Positions 8,521-17,627 are shown, counted from the first letter of the stretch. The stretch: DNA of 64,000 nt from JALZKA01 sp963725035 (GCA_963725035.1 CAVRWX010000011.1:310001-374000), one strand, 5' to 3'. Notes: generated by a model from the letters alone, not told the origin. Program-made: numbers and translations.

Positions 8521-8759
8521 GTGTGATCGCGACCGTGGTCGACTGGGCCGCGCTCGGCGAGACAGTCCTCGCCTCGCTCATCGCAGGTGTGGGGGTGGCG
8601 TTCTTGTTCTCCCTCGGAATCCTCGGCGCAGCGAAGCTTTCCGACTCGTCCAGGGTTCCGGGCGTCATCGGGACGGTCGGCTACACGATGCTTGCCGTGA
8701 TCGGCTTGGCCGGGACGATCGCGGCGGTCGTGTTCGGCCTGATCGTGATGACGAGCTAG
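8517..8759 (+). CDS. small two-span membrane protein
   Basis: This 80-residue protein starts at ATG 8517 in an ATGA overlap with the corrected stop of the phosphate transporter. It has two hydrophobic helices (about 16-40 and 55-78) joined by a short polar loop (AKLSDSSRVPG). I do not recognise the family. Coupling to the transporter suggests a small accessory subunit, but nothing in the sequence proves it. Confidence 0.65.
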   Translation: MSVIATVVDWAALGETVLASLIAGVGVAFLFSLGILGAAKLSDSSRVPGVIGTVGYTMLAVIGLAGTIAAVVFGLIVMTS

Positions 8760-8785
8760 CGACGTTCTACGTAGGATTTACCGGC

Positions 8786-9136
8786 GTGAGGGCCGCACGG
8801 AACATCGCGATCATCATGCTGCTGGCGCTTATCGTCGCCGAGGTGCCCGGCGGCGGCAACGTCGCCGACGGCATCTTCGCGGCGCTGACCGTCGGGTTCA
8901 TGGTCGCGATTGCGGCGACCGTGTACTTCGCTTACCGCCAGAACCGGTTCGCGTACATGACCCTGCCGGACAGAAGCCGAGCGATCCTCCTGGGCTCGGC
9001 CGGTGCGATCACACTGGTCGTGGCGGGCTCGGACGAGGTGGTGGACTGGGCCGGCGGGGTCTTCATCCTCCTCGGCGTCATCGGGATCGGCCTGTATCTG
9101 ATCTACACGGTCGTCATGGAGGCGCGTTCGGTCTAG
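8786..9136 (+). CDS. three-span membrane protein of unknown function
   Basis: This 116-residue protein has a GTG start. Its spans lie at about 7-45, 66-86 and 90-110, and a basic loop contains YRQNRFAYMTLPDRSR. No catalytic motif is visible. It follows the phosphate uptake genes by 26 bases on the same strand and could be the last gene of that operon. The family is not recognised. Confidence 0.65.
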   Translation: MRAARNIAIIMLLALIVAEVPGGGNVADGIFAALTVGFMVAIAATVYFAYRQNRFAYMTLPDRSRAILLGSAGAITLVVAGSDEVVDWAGGVFILLGVIGIGLYLIYTVVMEARSV

Positions 9137-9220
9137 CGCTCGCTGGCGCCCGCCTTTAGGCGCTGAATCGGCACACTGCGCCACCCACTCGCGCGCCGTC
9201 GCGACCTAGCGTCGCCGGCG

Positions 9221-9562
9221 ATGAGACGGATTGCCTCCCATCGTGCGCAGGCCTCGGCCGAGCTTGTCGCGATCGTCCCGCTCCTCCTCGTGAGCGCCTT
9301 GGCGCTCGCGCAGGCGCTGGTCGCGGGCTGGGCGCTCCTCAGCGCCGGCGAGGCCGCCCGGTCCGCCGCTCGCATCGCCCACGTTGGCGGCGACGCAAAG
9401 GCGGCGGCGGGGGAGGCGCTACCCGCGGCGCTCGAGCCGGCTGATGTCGAGGTTGACGGCGCAGAGGTCCGGATCGAGGTCCAGGCCCCGGCGCTCCTCC
9501 CCGGCGTTCCCGAGTTCCCCGTGGCGGCGACGGCCGCTCTGGACCCGGAGGGCGGCGGGTGA
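9221..9562 (+). CDS. TadE-like pilus/secretion pseudopilin protein
   Basis: This 113-residue protein has the TadE layout: a short basic N-terminus with the Q-A-S-A-E-L motif (QASAELVAIVPLLLVSALALAQ) and one hydrophobic helix at about 12-40. The rest is a small exported domain ending in a Pro/Gly tail. TadE-like proteins are minor pseudopilins of Flp/Tad systems. It is coupled by a GTGA overlap to a second TadE-like gene. Confidence 0.8.
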   Translation: MRRIASHRAQASAELVAIVPLLLVSALALAQALVAGWALLSAGEAARSAARIAHVGGDAKAAAGEALPAALEPADVEVDGAEVRIEVQAPALLPGVPEFPVAATAALDPEGGG

Positions 9563-9921
9563 CGCGGCGCATCGTCAGGGCGCGGGCACAGGACGAAGGG
9601 CAAGCATCCCTCGAGCTCCTGGCGACGGTCCCGGCGATGGTGCTCGGCGCGATGATCGCGCTGCAACTGGCGATCACCGGCTACGCGCTTCACTTGGCGG
9701 ATGGGGCGGCAGAGGCAGGCGCCCTTGCAGCTGCCGCCGGAACGGACCCGGAGGTCGCGGCGGCCGGCGCGCTTCCCGGCTGGGCCGCAGAGCGCGTAGA
9801 GGTCGCTGTCGACGGCGGCCGGGTCGAGGTGGCCGTACAGCCACCCGCTCCGCTCCCGGAGATCTCGAATGCCTTGGAGGTAACCGCCGAGGCATGGGCA
9901 CGGAGCGCCGATGGAGGCTGA
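9559..9921 (+). CDS. second TadE-like protein
   Basis: This 120-residue paralogue of the previous gene starts at GTG 9559 (GTGA overlap). It has the same Q-A-S-L-E-L motif before the single hydrophobic helix (QASLELLATVPAMVLGAMIALQ), then a small exported domain. Two tandem TadE-like genes followed by a TadG-like protein fit a Flp/Tad-type surface appendage or secretion module. No TadA ATPase, TadB/C or Flp pilin gene lies within the window, so the rest may be elsewhere. Confidence 0.8.
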   Translation: MTRRIVRARAQDEGQASLELLATVPAMVLGAMIALQLAITGYALHLADGAAEAGALAAAAGTDPEVAAAGALPGWAAERVEVAVDGGRVEVAVQPPAPLPEISNALEVTAEAWARSADGG

Positions 9922-11805
9922 GGCCCCGCTTCTCGTGGCCGTCACGTCCTTGCCGGGAGCGGCGGGGGGAGCAGCGACTGCGGCCGCTGTCGGTGTCGCG
10001 GTCGCCCGCATAGACGATCGAGAGCCACTGGGCGTTGTTGTCGTTGACACCGAGTCCGGCTCACGCCCACGGCCGACGCTTGTTTCGTCAACCGCCGCGC
10101 GCAGCTTGGAGTCCAGGCTCCGCACGGACCTTCCCGCCGTGGCCCGCGGCGCCATCTGCGCGGTCACCGCGACAAAGGAGTCGCTCCCGGACGCCATCGA
10201 CATCTGCCGAGAGTCGGGCGCGGCCACGGTCGTCGTCCACGGCGAGCCCGCCCTCTGGAGAGAGCTGGTCGATACCGGCGAGGTCGGCGCGGCCGTCCTG
10301 CGCGCTGACACGAAGGCATCGCGGCCATTGACGGCTCTCGCCGCGCGCGACCTGATCAGCGCCGGCACCCCGACCTGCGTCATGCCGCGCCCGCCAGGCC
10401 TGGTCGCGACACGCCGCGCGCTCGCCGGAATCGAGTCCGGGGGGGAACTCGGGCTCCGTTCAGCGCGCTTCGCCCGGCGGTTCGTGCGAGCGCAGGACGG
10501 CCAGGCCGTCCCGCTCACGCTGTTTCTCGCCTTGGCGACGGTGGTCGCGGGGATGCTTCTCGCGATCCTGGGCTCGGCCGCTACGGGCGCGTCGCGCTTC
10601 CAGCGCGCGGCCGACCTTGCGGCGGTGTCGGCGGCGCGCTCACTGCGTGACGATCACCACCGGCTCTTCCTTCCGGCGACGCTGCCCAGCGGCCTTCCCA
10701 ACCCGGCGCATATGAGCGATTCCGAATACCGGCAGCGGGCGACCGCCGCGGCCCTCGAGGCGGCGGCCGCGAACGGCGCCGACGAGGTGACGACGACCGT
10801 GACCTTTCCCGGCGCCACCTTCGCGCCGACTCGGGCCCGTGTCGATATGAGCGCGGCGCCGGCTCTCGCCGGCGAAGAGTCAGCCTCCGAGGTGCGGGTA
10901 AGGGCCGTCGCCGAGGCCTATCCGGCGAGCGCCGCGCCTGTCGGCACCGCCGAGGCGTCGGGCGGCGGCTACTCAGGTCCGCTCGCGACGCGCCAGGGAG
11001 AGGGGATGCGCCCTGACGTTGCAAGGGCGTTCGACGCGATGTTCGCCTCCGCCTCCGGTGCCGGCCATGCCCTCACGATCAACTCCGCATTTCGCTCCGA
11101 CGCGGAGCAAGCGGTGCTCTTTGCGGCCAACCCCGACCCCCGCATGGTCGCCAGGCCGGGCACCTCGCTCCACCGCTGCGGGACCGAGCTCGACCTTGGG
11201 CCGTCGAGTGCGTACGGCTGGCTCGCGGCTAACGCACAGCGCTTCGGCTTCGTTCAGCGCTACTCCTGGGAGGCGTGGCATTACGGCTACGTGCGTGGGC
11301 CGGTGCCGTGCTCCGCTCTGGGCGAGCGCATCGCCGCAGGAGGCGACGGCGCAAGCTTCCGGGCGGGCCTGCCCTCGTTCGTCCCTGCCCGCTTTCGCGG
11401 AGCCTCTCGCGCAAGCCGCATCGCGCTGGAACGTGCCCGTCAACGTTCTGGCCGCGCAGCTCCTCGCCGAGTCGAACTTCAACCCGCTCGCCGTCTCGCC
11501 CGCCGGCGCCAGCGGCATCGCCCAGTTCATGCCGGGGACGGCAGCCTCCTATGGCCTGCACGATCCGTTCGATCCCGACGCGGCCATCGACTGCCCAGGC
11601 CCATCTGATGTCCGACCTCATCCGCCAGTTCGGCGACGTCTCGCTTGCGCTTGCCGCCTACAACGCCGGCCCCGCGCCCGTCGCGGCCTGCTCGTGCGTT
11701 CCGTCTTACCCCGAGACCCAGGCATACGTCGCTCGCATCCTCGGGCTGATGGGCGGCGTGGGGGCGAGTGCGCCGCCCGCCCTCGAGGTGCGTCTGATCG
11801 GCTGA
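9911..11805 (+). CDS. multidomain TadG-like / VanY peptidase / SLT transglycosylase protein (two +1 frameshifts)
   Basis: If two extra bases near 11388 and 11592 are ignored, this is one protein of about 631 residues. Residues 1-190 resemble a MinD/CpaE-type domain (VAVTSLPGAAGGAATAAAVG) without a P-loop lysine. Residues about 193-222 form a TadG-like membrane anchor (DGQAVPLTLFLALATVVAGM, then FQRAADLAAVSAARSL). Residues about 356-460 are a VanY-type D,D-carboxypeptidase with INSAFRSDAEQ, SLHRCGTELDLG and WEAWHYGYV, which carry the zinc-ligand pattern. The end is a lytic transglycosylase with catalytic Glu in LLAESNFNPLAVSPAGASGIAQF. It could clear peptidoglycan for the Tad-like apparatus. 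The first three domains share one unbroken frame, so only the SLT fusion depends on correcting shifts. Confidence 0.75.
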
Positions 11806-11806
11806 C

Positions 11807-11841
11807 TTGCTGTCACGATTATTTCGTGTTACTATCGGTAA
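11807..11841 (+). promoter_or_regulatory. sigma-70-like promoter overlapping a TetR-type operator
   Basis: TTGCTG (11807-11812) and TACTAT (11830-11835) are spaced by 17 bases and give a reasonable -35/-10 pair. The dyad TTAC-N5-GTAA (11829-11841) covers the -10 element. It lies 6 bases before the ATG of a TetR-family gene, so autorepression is likely and the transcript would have a very short leader. Confidence 0.5.
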
Positions 11842-11847
11842 TGTGAA

Positions 11848-12444
11848 ATGGCATCCGCAACACGCCGATACACCAAGGTCGCACGCGCCCGCTCCGAGGA
11901 GCGGACCCGGGTAGAACTGCTCGACGCGGCTGAACGCGCGTACTTCTCCGGCTCGTGGGAAAGGACGACTCTTGCCGACGTCGCGGCAGAAGCCGGGACG
12001 ACCAAGCAGACGCTCATCCGCCATTTCGGTTCGAGGGACGGCCTGGTCCAAGCCGGAGCTGAGCGGTCCTTCGAGCGCATCGGCGAGCAGCGGATGGCCG
12101 CGCCGGTCGACGACATCGCAGGCGCGGTCGACAACCTCCTGGACCACTACGAGGAGGTCGGCGATCGGGCACTCGTGCTCAGCGCCGCAAGGGGAGACGA
12201 CGCGATGGGCGAGTTCGCCGCGGCAGGCAAGAAGTTTCACCACGGGTGGGTCGACCACGCTTTCGGCGCCTGGCTCTCCAAACGCGGGTCTGCTGAAAGG
12301 AAGCGCATCCGCGGCGCGCTCATCGCCCTTTGCGACGTGCAGACCTGGGCCATCTTGTCCCGCGACCTGGGCTTTCCGCGCGCTCAGGTGCGGGCGACCT
12401 TGATCACCGCAATCGAACGGTTACTCCTGGAGGAGACGACATGA
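11848..12444 (+). CDS. TetR-family transcriptional regulator
   Basis: This 198-residue protein has an N-terminal helix-turn-helix domain (about 18-65: RVELLDAAERAYFSGSWERTTLADVAAEAGTTKQTLIRHFGSRDGL split over the usual three helices). A divergent ligand-binding domain follows. It probably binds the dyad just upstream. Its ATGA overlap with the glycosyltransferase gene suggests it controls the operon it heads. The likely ligand is a small hydrophobic compound handled by the glycosyltransferase or hydratase, but that is inference. Confidence 0.9.
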   Translation: MASATRRYTKVARARSEERTRVELLDAAERAYFSGSWERTTLADVAAEAGTTKQTLIRHFGSRDGLVQAGAERSFERIGEQRMAAPVDDIAGAVDNLLDHYEEVGDRALVLSAARGDDAMGEFAAAGKKFHHGWVDHAFGAWLSKRGSAERKRIRGALIALCDVQTWAILSRDLGFPRAQVRATLITAIERLLLEETT

Positions 12445-13685
12445 AGGTCCTTGCCTACACCTCGCCTGCGCGAGGCCACCTGTTCCCGCTCATGCCGATC
12501 CTCGACGAGCTCTCGCGCCGGGGTCACCAGGTCTCGGTGAGAACCCTCGCCTCCCAGGTTCCGATGCTGCGCGAGCGCGGCTTCGACGCCAAGTCGATCT
12601 CGGCCGAGATCGAGGCGATCGAGCACGACGACTACCTCGGCAAGACGCCGCCCGCACGGGTGAAGCGCGCGATGCTCACCTTCACGAGTAGGGCGCCGCT
12701 CGACGGGGCCGACCTGGCAGCGGCGATCGCCGAGGAGTCCCCCGATGCGCTCATCGTCGATTGCATGAGCTGGGGCGCGGCCGCGGTCGCCGAGCGCTGG
12801 GGAGGACCGTGGGCCCAGTGGTTCCCCTACCCGTTGCCGGTGTCGTCACGCGACGTGCCGCCGTTCGGTCTGGGCCTGGCGCCGGCCACCGGGCCCGCCG
12901 GCAGGCTGCGCGACCGCGTTCTGCGCCCCCTGCTCACGGGGACGCTGGAGAGAGCAAGCCTGCCCGAGCTGAATGTCACGCGCGAGAAGCTGGGCGTGCG
13001 GCCGATCGAGAACGCCGACGAGCTGTTCCTCGCTGCGCCGCTCCTCCTCTACATGACGGCCGAGCCGCTGGAGTACCCGCGGTCGGACTGGCCTCAGTCG
13101 GTGCGGATGGTCGGCCCATGCTCCTGGGATCCGCCTGCGGACCCTCCCGCCTGGCTCGCCGAGATCGACAAGCCAATCGTCCTCGTCAGCACCTCTTCCG
13201 AGTTCCAGGACGATGGGAAGCTGGTGACGACCGCGCTCGAGGCACTTGCGACGGAAGACGTTCAAGTGATCGCGACGCTCCCGTCAGCCGACGTTCCCGC
13301 CTCGGTGCCCGCCAACGCGCGAGTCGAGCCGTTCGTGCCCCACGCGCCGATTCTCGAACGCGCGGCGTGCGCGATCACGCATGGCGGTGCGGGAGTGACC
13401 ATGAAGGCGCTCGCGGCTGGAGTGCCGGTGTGCGTCGTTCCCTTCGGCCGCGATCAGCCTGAGGTCGCCCGCCGCGTCGAGATCGCGGGCGCGGGAACGC
13501 AGGTGTCGCCCTCGAAGCTCAACGCCGAGCGCCTCCGCGACGCTGTGCGCAATGCGATGACGATGAAGGAAGGCGCCGCGCGAGTCGCCGCGGGGTTCGA
13601 GGCGACCGGCGGGGCAGCCTCTGGGGCGGATGCGTTCGAGGCCGTCGTTGCCGATCGAAAGCGAGTGCCAATAGGCTCCAGCTGA
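12441..13685 (+). CDS. GT1-family (MGT/UGT-like) glycosyltransferase
   Basis: This 414-residue protein starts at ATG 12441 behind a strong GGAGGAG ribosome site, overlapping the regulator stop. The N-terminal acceptor half begins MKVLAYTSPARGHLFPLMPI. The C-terminal donor site contains EPFVPHAPILERAACAITHGG and later PFGRDQPEVARRVEIAGAG, the GT1 nucleotide-sugar motif. Such enzymes glycosylate lipids, macrolides or other small hydrophobic acceptors in the cytosol. TetR control and a MaoC neighbour suggest xenobiotic or lipid modification. The acceptor cannot be read from the sequence. Confidence 0.88.
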   Translation: MKVLAYTSPARGHLFPLMPILDELSRRGHQVSVRTLASQVPMLRERGFDAKSISAEIEAIEHDDYLGKTPPARVKRAMLTFTSRAPLDGADLAAAIAEESPDALIVDCMSWGAAAVAERWGGPWAQWFPYPLPVSSRDVPPFGLGLAPATGPAGRLRDRVLRPLLTGTLERASLPELNVTREKLGVRPIENADELFLAAPLLLYMTAEPLEYPRSDWPQSVRMVGPCSWDPPADPPAWLAEIDKPIVLVSTSSEFQDDGKLVTTALEALATEDVQVIATLPSADVPASVPANARVEPFVPHAPILERAACAITHGGAGVTMKALAAGVPVCVVPFGRDQPEVARRVEIAGAGTQVSPSKLNAERLRDAVRNAMTMKEGAARVAAGFEATGGAASGADAFEAVVADRKRVPIGSS

Positions 13686-14155
13686 TGGACCTTCCGGTCA
13701 CCATCAGCGGCATCGACGGGATGCAGGATTTGCTCGGTCAGCCGATCGGCCCGACCGAGTGGCGCGACGTCACCCAGGCCGACATCGACAGGTTCGCCGA
13801 CCTCTCAGGCGACGACCAGTGGATCCACGTGGACGTCGAGCGCGCCAAGGCCGAGAGCCCGTTCGGGACCACTATCGCCCACGGCAACCTGACCCTCGCG
13901 ATGATCGACGGCTTCCGCATCCAGCTCATCAAGGTCGAGGGCGTAAAGCTCGGCGTGAACATGGGCTGGAACAAGGTCCGCTTCCCGGCGCCCGTGCCGG
14001 CTGACAGCCGCGTCCGCGCCACCGCAGAGCTCATCTCCGTCGATGAGCTGGAAGGCGGCTGGTACCAGTCGGTCACCAAGTTCACGCTCGAGGGCGAGGA
14101 CCAGGAAAAGCCCGTGTGCGTCGCCGAGTCGGTTGGACGCGCGCTCGCCGGCTGA
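13685..14155 (+). CDS. MaoC-like hotdog-fold (R)-specific enoyl-CoA hydratase
   Basis: This 156-residue single hotdog domain carries the hydratase-2 motif (ADIDRFADLSGDDQWIHVD with the D-x4-H pattern). It also has GTTIAHGNLTLAMID and the long-strand segment VNMGWNKVRFPAPV. It hydrates 2-enoyl-CoA to (R)-3-hydroxyacyl-CoA or acts on a related thioester. The start overlaps the glycosyltransferase stop (TGATG). Length and motifs are normal for the family. Confidence 0.88.
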   Translation: MDLPVTISGIDGMQDLLGQPIGPTEWRDVTQADIDRFADLSGDDQWIHVDVERAKAESPFGTTIAHGNLTLAMIDGFRIQLIKVEGVKLGVNMGWNKVRFPAPVPADSRVRATAELISVDELEGGWYQSVTKFTLEGEDQEKPVCVAESVGRALAG

Positions 14156-14177
14156 CGAGCGCGCAACGGAACGAGTC

Positions 14178-14622
14178 CTACTCGACCGTGAGGTCGCCCT
14201 CCATGCCGGCCTCGCGATGGCCTGAGACGGAGCAGTAGAAGATGTAGTCGCCGGGCTCGAGCTCGACCGTTGCCGAGGTCGATTCGCCCGTGACGGTCTC
14301 CGTGCCACCGAGGTCGCTGCCGTCGGAGCCCTCGATCTCGACGTTGTGCGGGACGGACGAGGGGTTGTCCAGCTCAAGCGTCACGGAGCCGGCCTCGGTC
14401 TCAGCCGAGTCCTCCTCGAAGGCGAGGCTGCCGTCCTCGGCCGCGGTGAAGGCGACGCGTGCCGCCGCCTCCCGAGCTGGCGGTGTCCTCGGTAGTCGTT
14501 TCCTCGGTCGCGGTCTCGGTGGAACCGGACTCGCTCGACTCGTCATCGTCGTCCCCGCAAGCGATGAGCCCAAACGGCGCGATCGCGGTGATGGCCAGGG
14601 CGACAGAAAGCTTCTTCTTCAC
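14178..14622 (-). CDS. cupredoxin-like copper lipoprotein (one +1 frameshift near 14466)
   Basis: GTG 14622 starts behind an AAAGGA site. Residues 1-22 form a lipoprotein signal (KKKLSVALAITAIAPFGLIAC), followed by an acidic Ser/Thr/Glu linker. The frame then shifts by one base in a GGCGGCGG run and resumes in a plastocyanin-like domain. Type 1 copper ligands are recognisable: His in VPHNVEIEG, Cys in YIFYCSVSGH, the following His, and Met in AGMEG. It should be membrane-anchored outside the cell and carry electrons or copper. The shift is probably a sequence error. Confidence 0.82.
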
Positions 14623-14674
14623 GAGGAGGTCCTTTCTCGGGGGAACACCGGCAGTGTAAATACTTGAACACGCA

Positions 14675-14693
14675 GCGTGAGGGCGCCTCACGC
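14675..14693. promoter_or_regulatory. 8-base inverted repeat upstream of uvrC
   Basis: GCGTGAGG and CCTCACGC flank a GCG spacer, a perfect 8-base dyad. It lies between the divergent cupredoxin gene and uvrC, 40 bases before the uvrC start. It could be an operator or an RNA hairpin in the uvrC leader. It is not a LexA box of either common type. Confidence 0.35.
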
Positions 14694-14732
14694 CAACGTT
14701 TATCCGCTCCACGCCTGCCTAACCTTGAAGGT

Positions 14733-16628
14733 ATGGCGGAAATCGAGATCGAGCGCGACCTTCAGTCGGCAGAGGGCGCTTCGATCGCCGAGCAGCGCAG
14801 GGCGCTCCCCGACGAACCGGGCGTCTACATCTTCCGCGACACGGAGGGCAAGGTCCTCTACGTAGGCAAGGCCCGATCGATCAGAAAGCGCGTCGGCGGG
14901 CACTTCTCGGGCAAGACCAGGACCCGCGCGATGACCGAGCAGGCCTCGTCGATTGAGTTCCTGGTGACGAACACGGAGGCGGACGCGCTGCTCGCTGAGC
15001 AGCAGTTCATCAAGCGCCACAGGCCGACCTTCAACATCCGACTCCGAGACGACAAGTCGTATCCATACATCGGGATCTCGCTCGACGAGGAGTACCCGCG
15101 CGTCTACTTCACGCGTGAGCGTCACCGCTCGGCGCGCCTCTATTTCGGCCCGTACTCGAACGCCAAGCGCACGCGTGAGACGCTCGAGATCCTCGGCAAG
15201 CTCTTCCAGTACCGCACATGCGACGGGCCAGAGCCCGGCCGGCGCTCCGGGGTGCCATGCCTCGACTACTACATCAAGCGCTGCCAGGCGCCCTGCGTCG
15301 GCTATATCGATCGCGAGGAGTACCGACGCAATATCGACGCGATCGCGAGCTTCCTGTCGGGCCGCTACCGAGACGTCGAACGCGACCTCGAGCGCAAGAT
15401 GGAGGAGGCATCAGGCGAGGAGGAGTTCGAGCGCGCGGCCGTCTACCGCGACCGCCTGGAGGCCGTTCGCTCGCTGATGGAGCGCCGAAGCGTGGCGGGG
15501 GAGACGCTCGACAACGCTGACGTGATCGCGGTCGCAACAGAGGAGGACACCGCGAACGCGCAGGTCTTCCAGGTTCGCGACGGCATCCTCGCCGAGCGCC
15601 AGAGCTTCTACATGACCAACGCCGGCGGGCGCGAGGAGGGCGAGGTGATCGAGGAGTTCGTCGCTCAGTACTACTCGGCAGCGCCGTCGATTCCGCGGCT
15701 CATCGTGGTCGGCGAGGCGGTGCGAAGCCGCGTCAAGGTCTTGGAGGATGCGCTTGCGATAAGCAGGGGCGGAACTGTCGAGGTGCGGGTCTCCGAGCGC
15801 GGAGACAAGAGGCGGGTCCGAGAGTTGGCCGAGCGGAATGCTCGCTTGGCGCTCAAGCAGGACAAGCTCCGCTCCGAACGGCGCCGCTCGCAGCGGGTCG
15901 ACGCGGTCGCGGCGCTTCAGGAGGCGCTCCGGATGGACAACCTGCCGATCCGCATCGAGGGCTTCGACATCTCGAACATCGGCGGCGAGCACACGGTGGC
16001 GTCGATGGTGGTCTTCGAAGGCGGCGCCCCGAAGAAGTCCGACTACAGGCGCTTCCGGATCCGTGGGGACCGCACGGGCGGACCCGACGACTTCGCCTCC
16101 ATGAACGAGGTGCTCTCGCGGCGCGTGTCGCGCCTGGTGGAACAGGCGGACCGATCACCACACGACGCCGAGCGCGATGCGAGCTTCGCTTCCATGCCGG
16201 ACCTGATCATGATCGACGGCGGCAAGGGCCAGCTCTCGTCGGGCATGAAGGCGATTGGGACGCTGACCGACCGGGGGGTCATCGTGATCAGCCTCGCCAA
16301 GCGCCTCGAGGAGATCTATGTGCCCGGCCGTTCCGCGCCGCTCGAGGTCCCGCCGGACTCTCCCGCCTCGCATCTGATCCAACGCGTGCGCGACGAGGCC
16401 CATCGCTTCGCGATCGACTTTCACCGGAACCGCCGTGACAAGGCGATGACGCGCTCCCTGCTCGACGAGCTGCGCGGTGTCGGCCCCGCTCGTAAGCGCG
16501 CGCTTCTCAGCCACTTCGGCTCGCCGGAGCGGATCGTCGCCGCCACACGCGAGGAGATCGAGGCCGTTCCCGGTATTCCTGGCAAGATCGCGCGCGACAT
16601 CCATCGCCAGCTCAACAAGTCGGGATGA
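14733..16628 (+). CDS. uvrC: excinuclease ABC subunit C
   Basis: UvrC makes the dual incisions around bulky DNA lesions after UvrAB recognition. From ATG 14733 the protein has 631 residues. Domains in order are the GIY-YIG nuclease (LPDEPGVYIFRDTEGKVLYVGKA), the Cys-rich segment (PCLDYYIKRCQAPC) and the UvrB-interacting UVR motif (EEFERAAVYRDRLEAV). Then come the RNase H-like endonuclease (IEGFDISNIGGEHTVASMVVF and PDLIMIDGGKGQ) and the tandem HhH C-terminus (LRGVGPARKRALLSHFG). ATG 14664 would add 23 residues without conservation. Confidence 0.96.
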   Translation: MAEIEIERDLQSAEGASIAEQRRALPDEPGVYIFRDTEGKVLYVGKARSIRKRVGGHFSGKTRTRAMTEQASSIEFLVTNTEADALLAEQQFIKRHRPTFNIRLRDDKSYPYIGISLDEEYPRVYFTRERHRSARLYFGPYSNAKRTRETLEILGKLFQYRTCDGPEPGRRSGVPCLDYYIKRCQAPCVGYIDREEYRRNIDAIASFLSGRYRDVERDLERKMEEASGEEEFERAAVYRDRLEAVRSLMERRSVAGETLDNADVIAVATEEDTANAQVFQVRDGILAERQSFYMTNAGGREEGEVIEEFVAQYYSAAPSIPRLIVVGEAVRSRVKVLEDALAISRGGTVEVRVSERGDKRRVRELAERNARLALKQDKLRSERRRSQRVDAVAALQEALRMDNLPIRIEGFDISNIGGEHTVASMVVFEGGAPKKSDYRRFRIRGDRTGGPDDFASMNEVLSRRVSRLVEQADRSPHDAERDASFASMPDLIMIDGGKGQLSSGMKAIGTLTDRGVIVISLAKRLEEIYVPGRSAPLEVPPDSPASHLIQRVRDEAHRFAIDFHRNRRDKAMTRSLLDELRGVGPARKRALLSHFGSPERIVAATREEIEAVPGIPGKIARDIHRQLNKSG

Positions 16629-17521
16629 AGACCCAGGCCGAGCTGTTCCCGGAGCCGGTCGAGCTCTGGGTGATCACCGGTTACTCGGGCGCGGGCAAGT
16701 CGGAGGCCATCGCCGCGTTCGAGGATTCAGGATTCTTCTGCGTCGACAACCTGCCGCCGCGGATGATCGGATCGCTTGGCGAGCTCTTCGGCCACGAGGG
16801 GTCGATGGTCCGCCACGCCGCAGTTGTGACCGACGTGAGGGGGCGCGGCTACTTCGACGAGCTCCAGGCGGTCATCGGCGAGCTCGACCACGACGGCTTG
16901 GACTTGAAGGTGCTCTTCCTCGAAGCGGGCGAGGAGACGCTCATGGACCGCTTCAAGGAGACCCGCCGGAGGCATCCGCTCGCGCCCGACGGGCGCGTGA
17001 TCGAGGGGATCAGAGCGGAGCGTGAGGTGCTGGGGCCGCTTCGAGAGACGGCCGACGTCGTCGTCGATACGTCAGGCCTGACGGGAGCGATGCTCAGGCG
17101 GAGGATCGCGAACGAGCTGCTCGGGCCGAAGGACGAGCGCCGCCGCCTGGCGCTGACCCTGCTCACGTTCGGGTTCAAGAACGGCCCGCCTCGTGACGCC
17201 GACCTGATGTTCGACGTTCGCTTCCTGCCGAACCCGCACTACCGCGAGGACCTGCGCCCGCTCACCGGGATGGACCCTGCGGTCGTCGAGCACGTCGAGG
17301 CAGGAGAGCTCGCGGGCGAGTTCTACCGCCGCGTGCTCGGATTGCTCGACTTCCTGGTCCCGGCCTACGTGGCCGAGGGCAAGACGCACCTCACGATCGC
17401 GATCGGCTGCACAGGCGGACGGCACCGCTCGATCACGGTCGCGAACCGCATCGCGAGGCACCTCCAGGACCGCACGGACGTCGCGGTGCGGGTGGTGCAT
17501 CGCGACACGCCGCTCAGCTGA
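16625..17521 (+). CDS. rapZ: RapZ/YvcJ-family nucleotide-binding protein (RNase adapter)
   Basis: This 298-residue protein has a Walker A motif (ITGYSGAGKSEAI) and the family segments FFCVDNLPPRMI, LFLEAGEETLMDRFKETRRRHPL, FGFKNGPPRDADLMFDVRFLPNP and AIGCTGGRHRSI. RapZ proteins bind nucleotides and act on small-RNA control of amino-sugar synthesis in E. coli; in actinomycetes the role is less clear. It starts by an ATGA overlap with uvrC, as in other actinobacterial genomes. The yvcK and whiA genes that usually follow are absent here. Confidence 0.94.
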   Translation: MKTQAELFPEPVELWVITGYSGAGKSEAIAAFEDSGFFCVDNLPPRMIGSLGELFGHEGSMVRHAAVVTDVRGRGYFDELQAVIGELDHDGLDLKVLFLEAGEETLMDRFKETRRRHPLAPDGRVIEGIRAEREVLGPLRETADVVVDTSGLTGAMLRRRIANELLGPKDERRRLALTLLTFGFKNGPPRDADLMFDVRFLPNPHYREDLRPLTGMDPAVVEHVEAGELAGEFYRRVLGLLDFLVPAYVAEGKTHLTIAIGCTGGRHRSITVANRIARHLQDRTDVAVRVVHRDTPLS

Positions 17522-17522
17522 C

Positions 17523-17543
17523 GGACTACGCTAGTCCTTCTCT
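17523..17543 (+). terminator. possible intrinsic terminator after rapZ
   Basis: GGACTA and TAGTCC form a perfect 6-base stem with a CGC loop immediately after the rapZ stop. It is followed by the pyrimidine-rich TTCTCTCC rather than a pure T-run. A 106-base gap then separates it from the ABC transporter genes. It is weak as a terminator but well placed. Confidence 0.4.
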
Positions 17544-17627
17544 CCGGTTAGGCATCTCTCTTCAAGGCCCAGGGCGGGTGTCAAACAGGTACATGCTCAA
17601 CTCATCCGCATAGATGGACGCGACTCA

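Noticed and set aside
7428..8759. A phosphate transporter fused to a C-terminal two-span protein.
   Set aside because: The raw frame loses PiT similarity after 8396; the true transporter continues one base ahead and ends in an ATGA overlap with the small gene.
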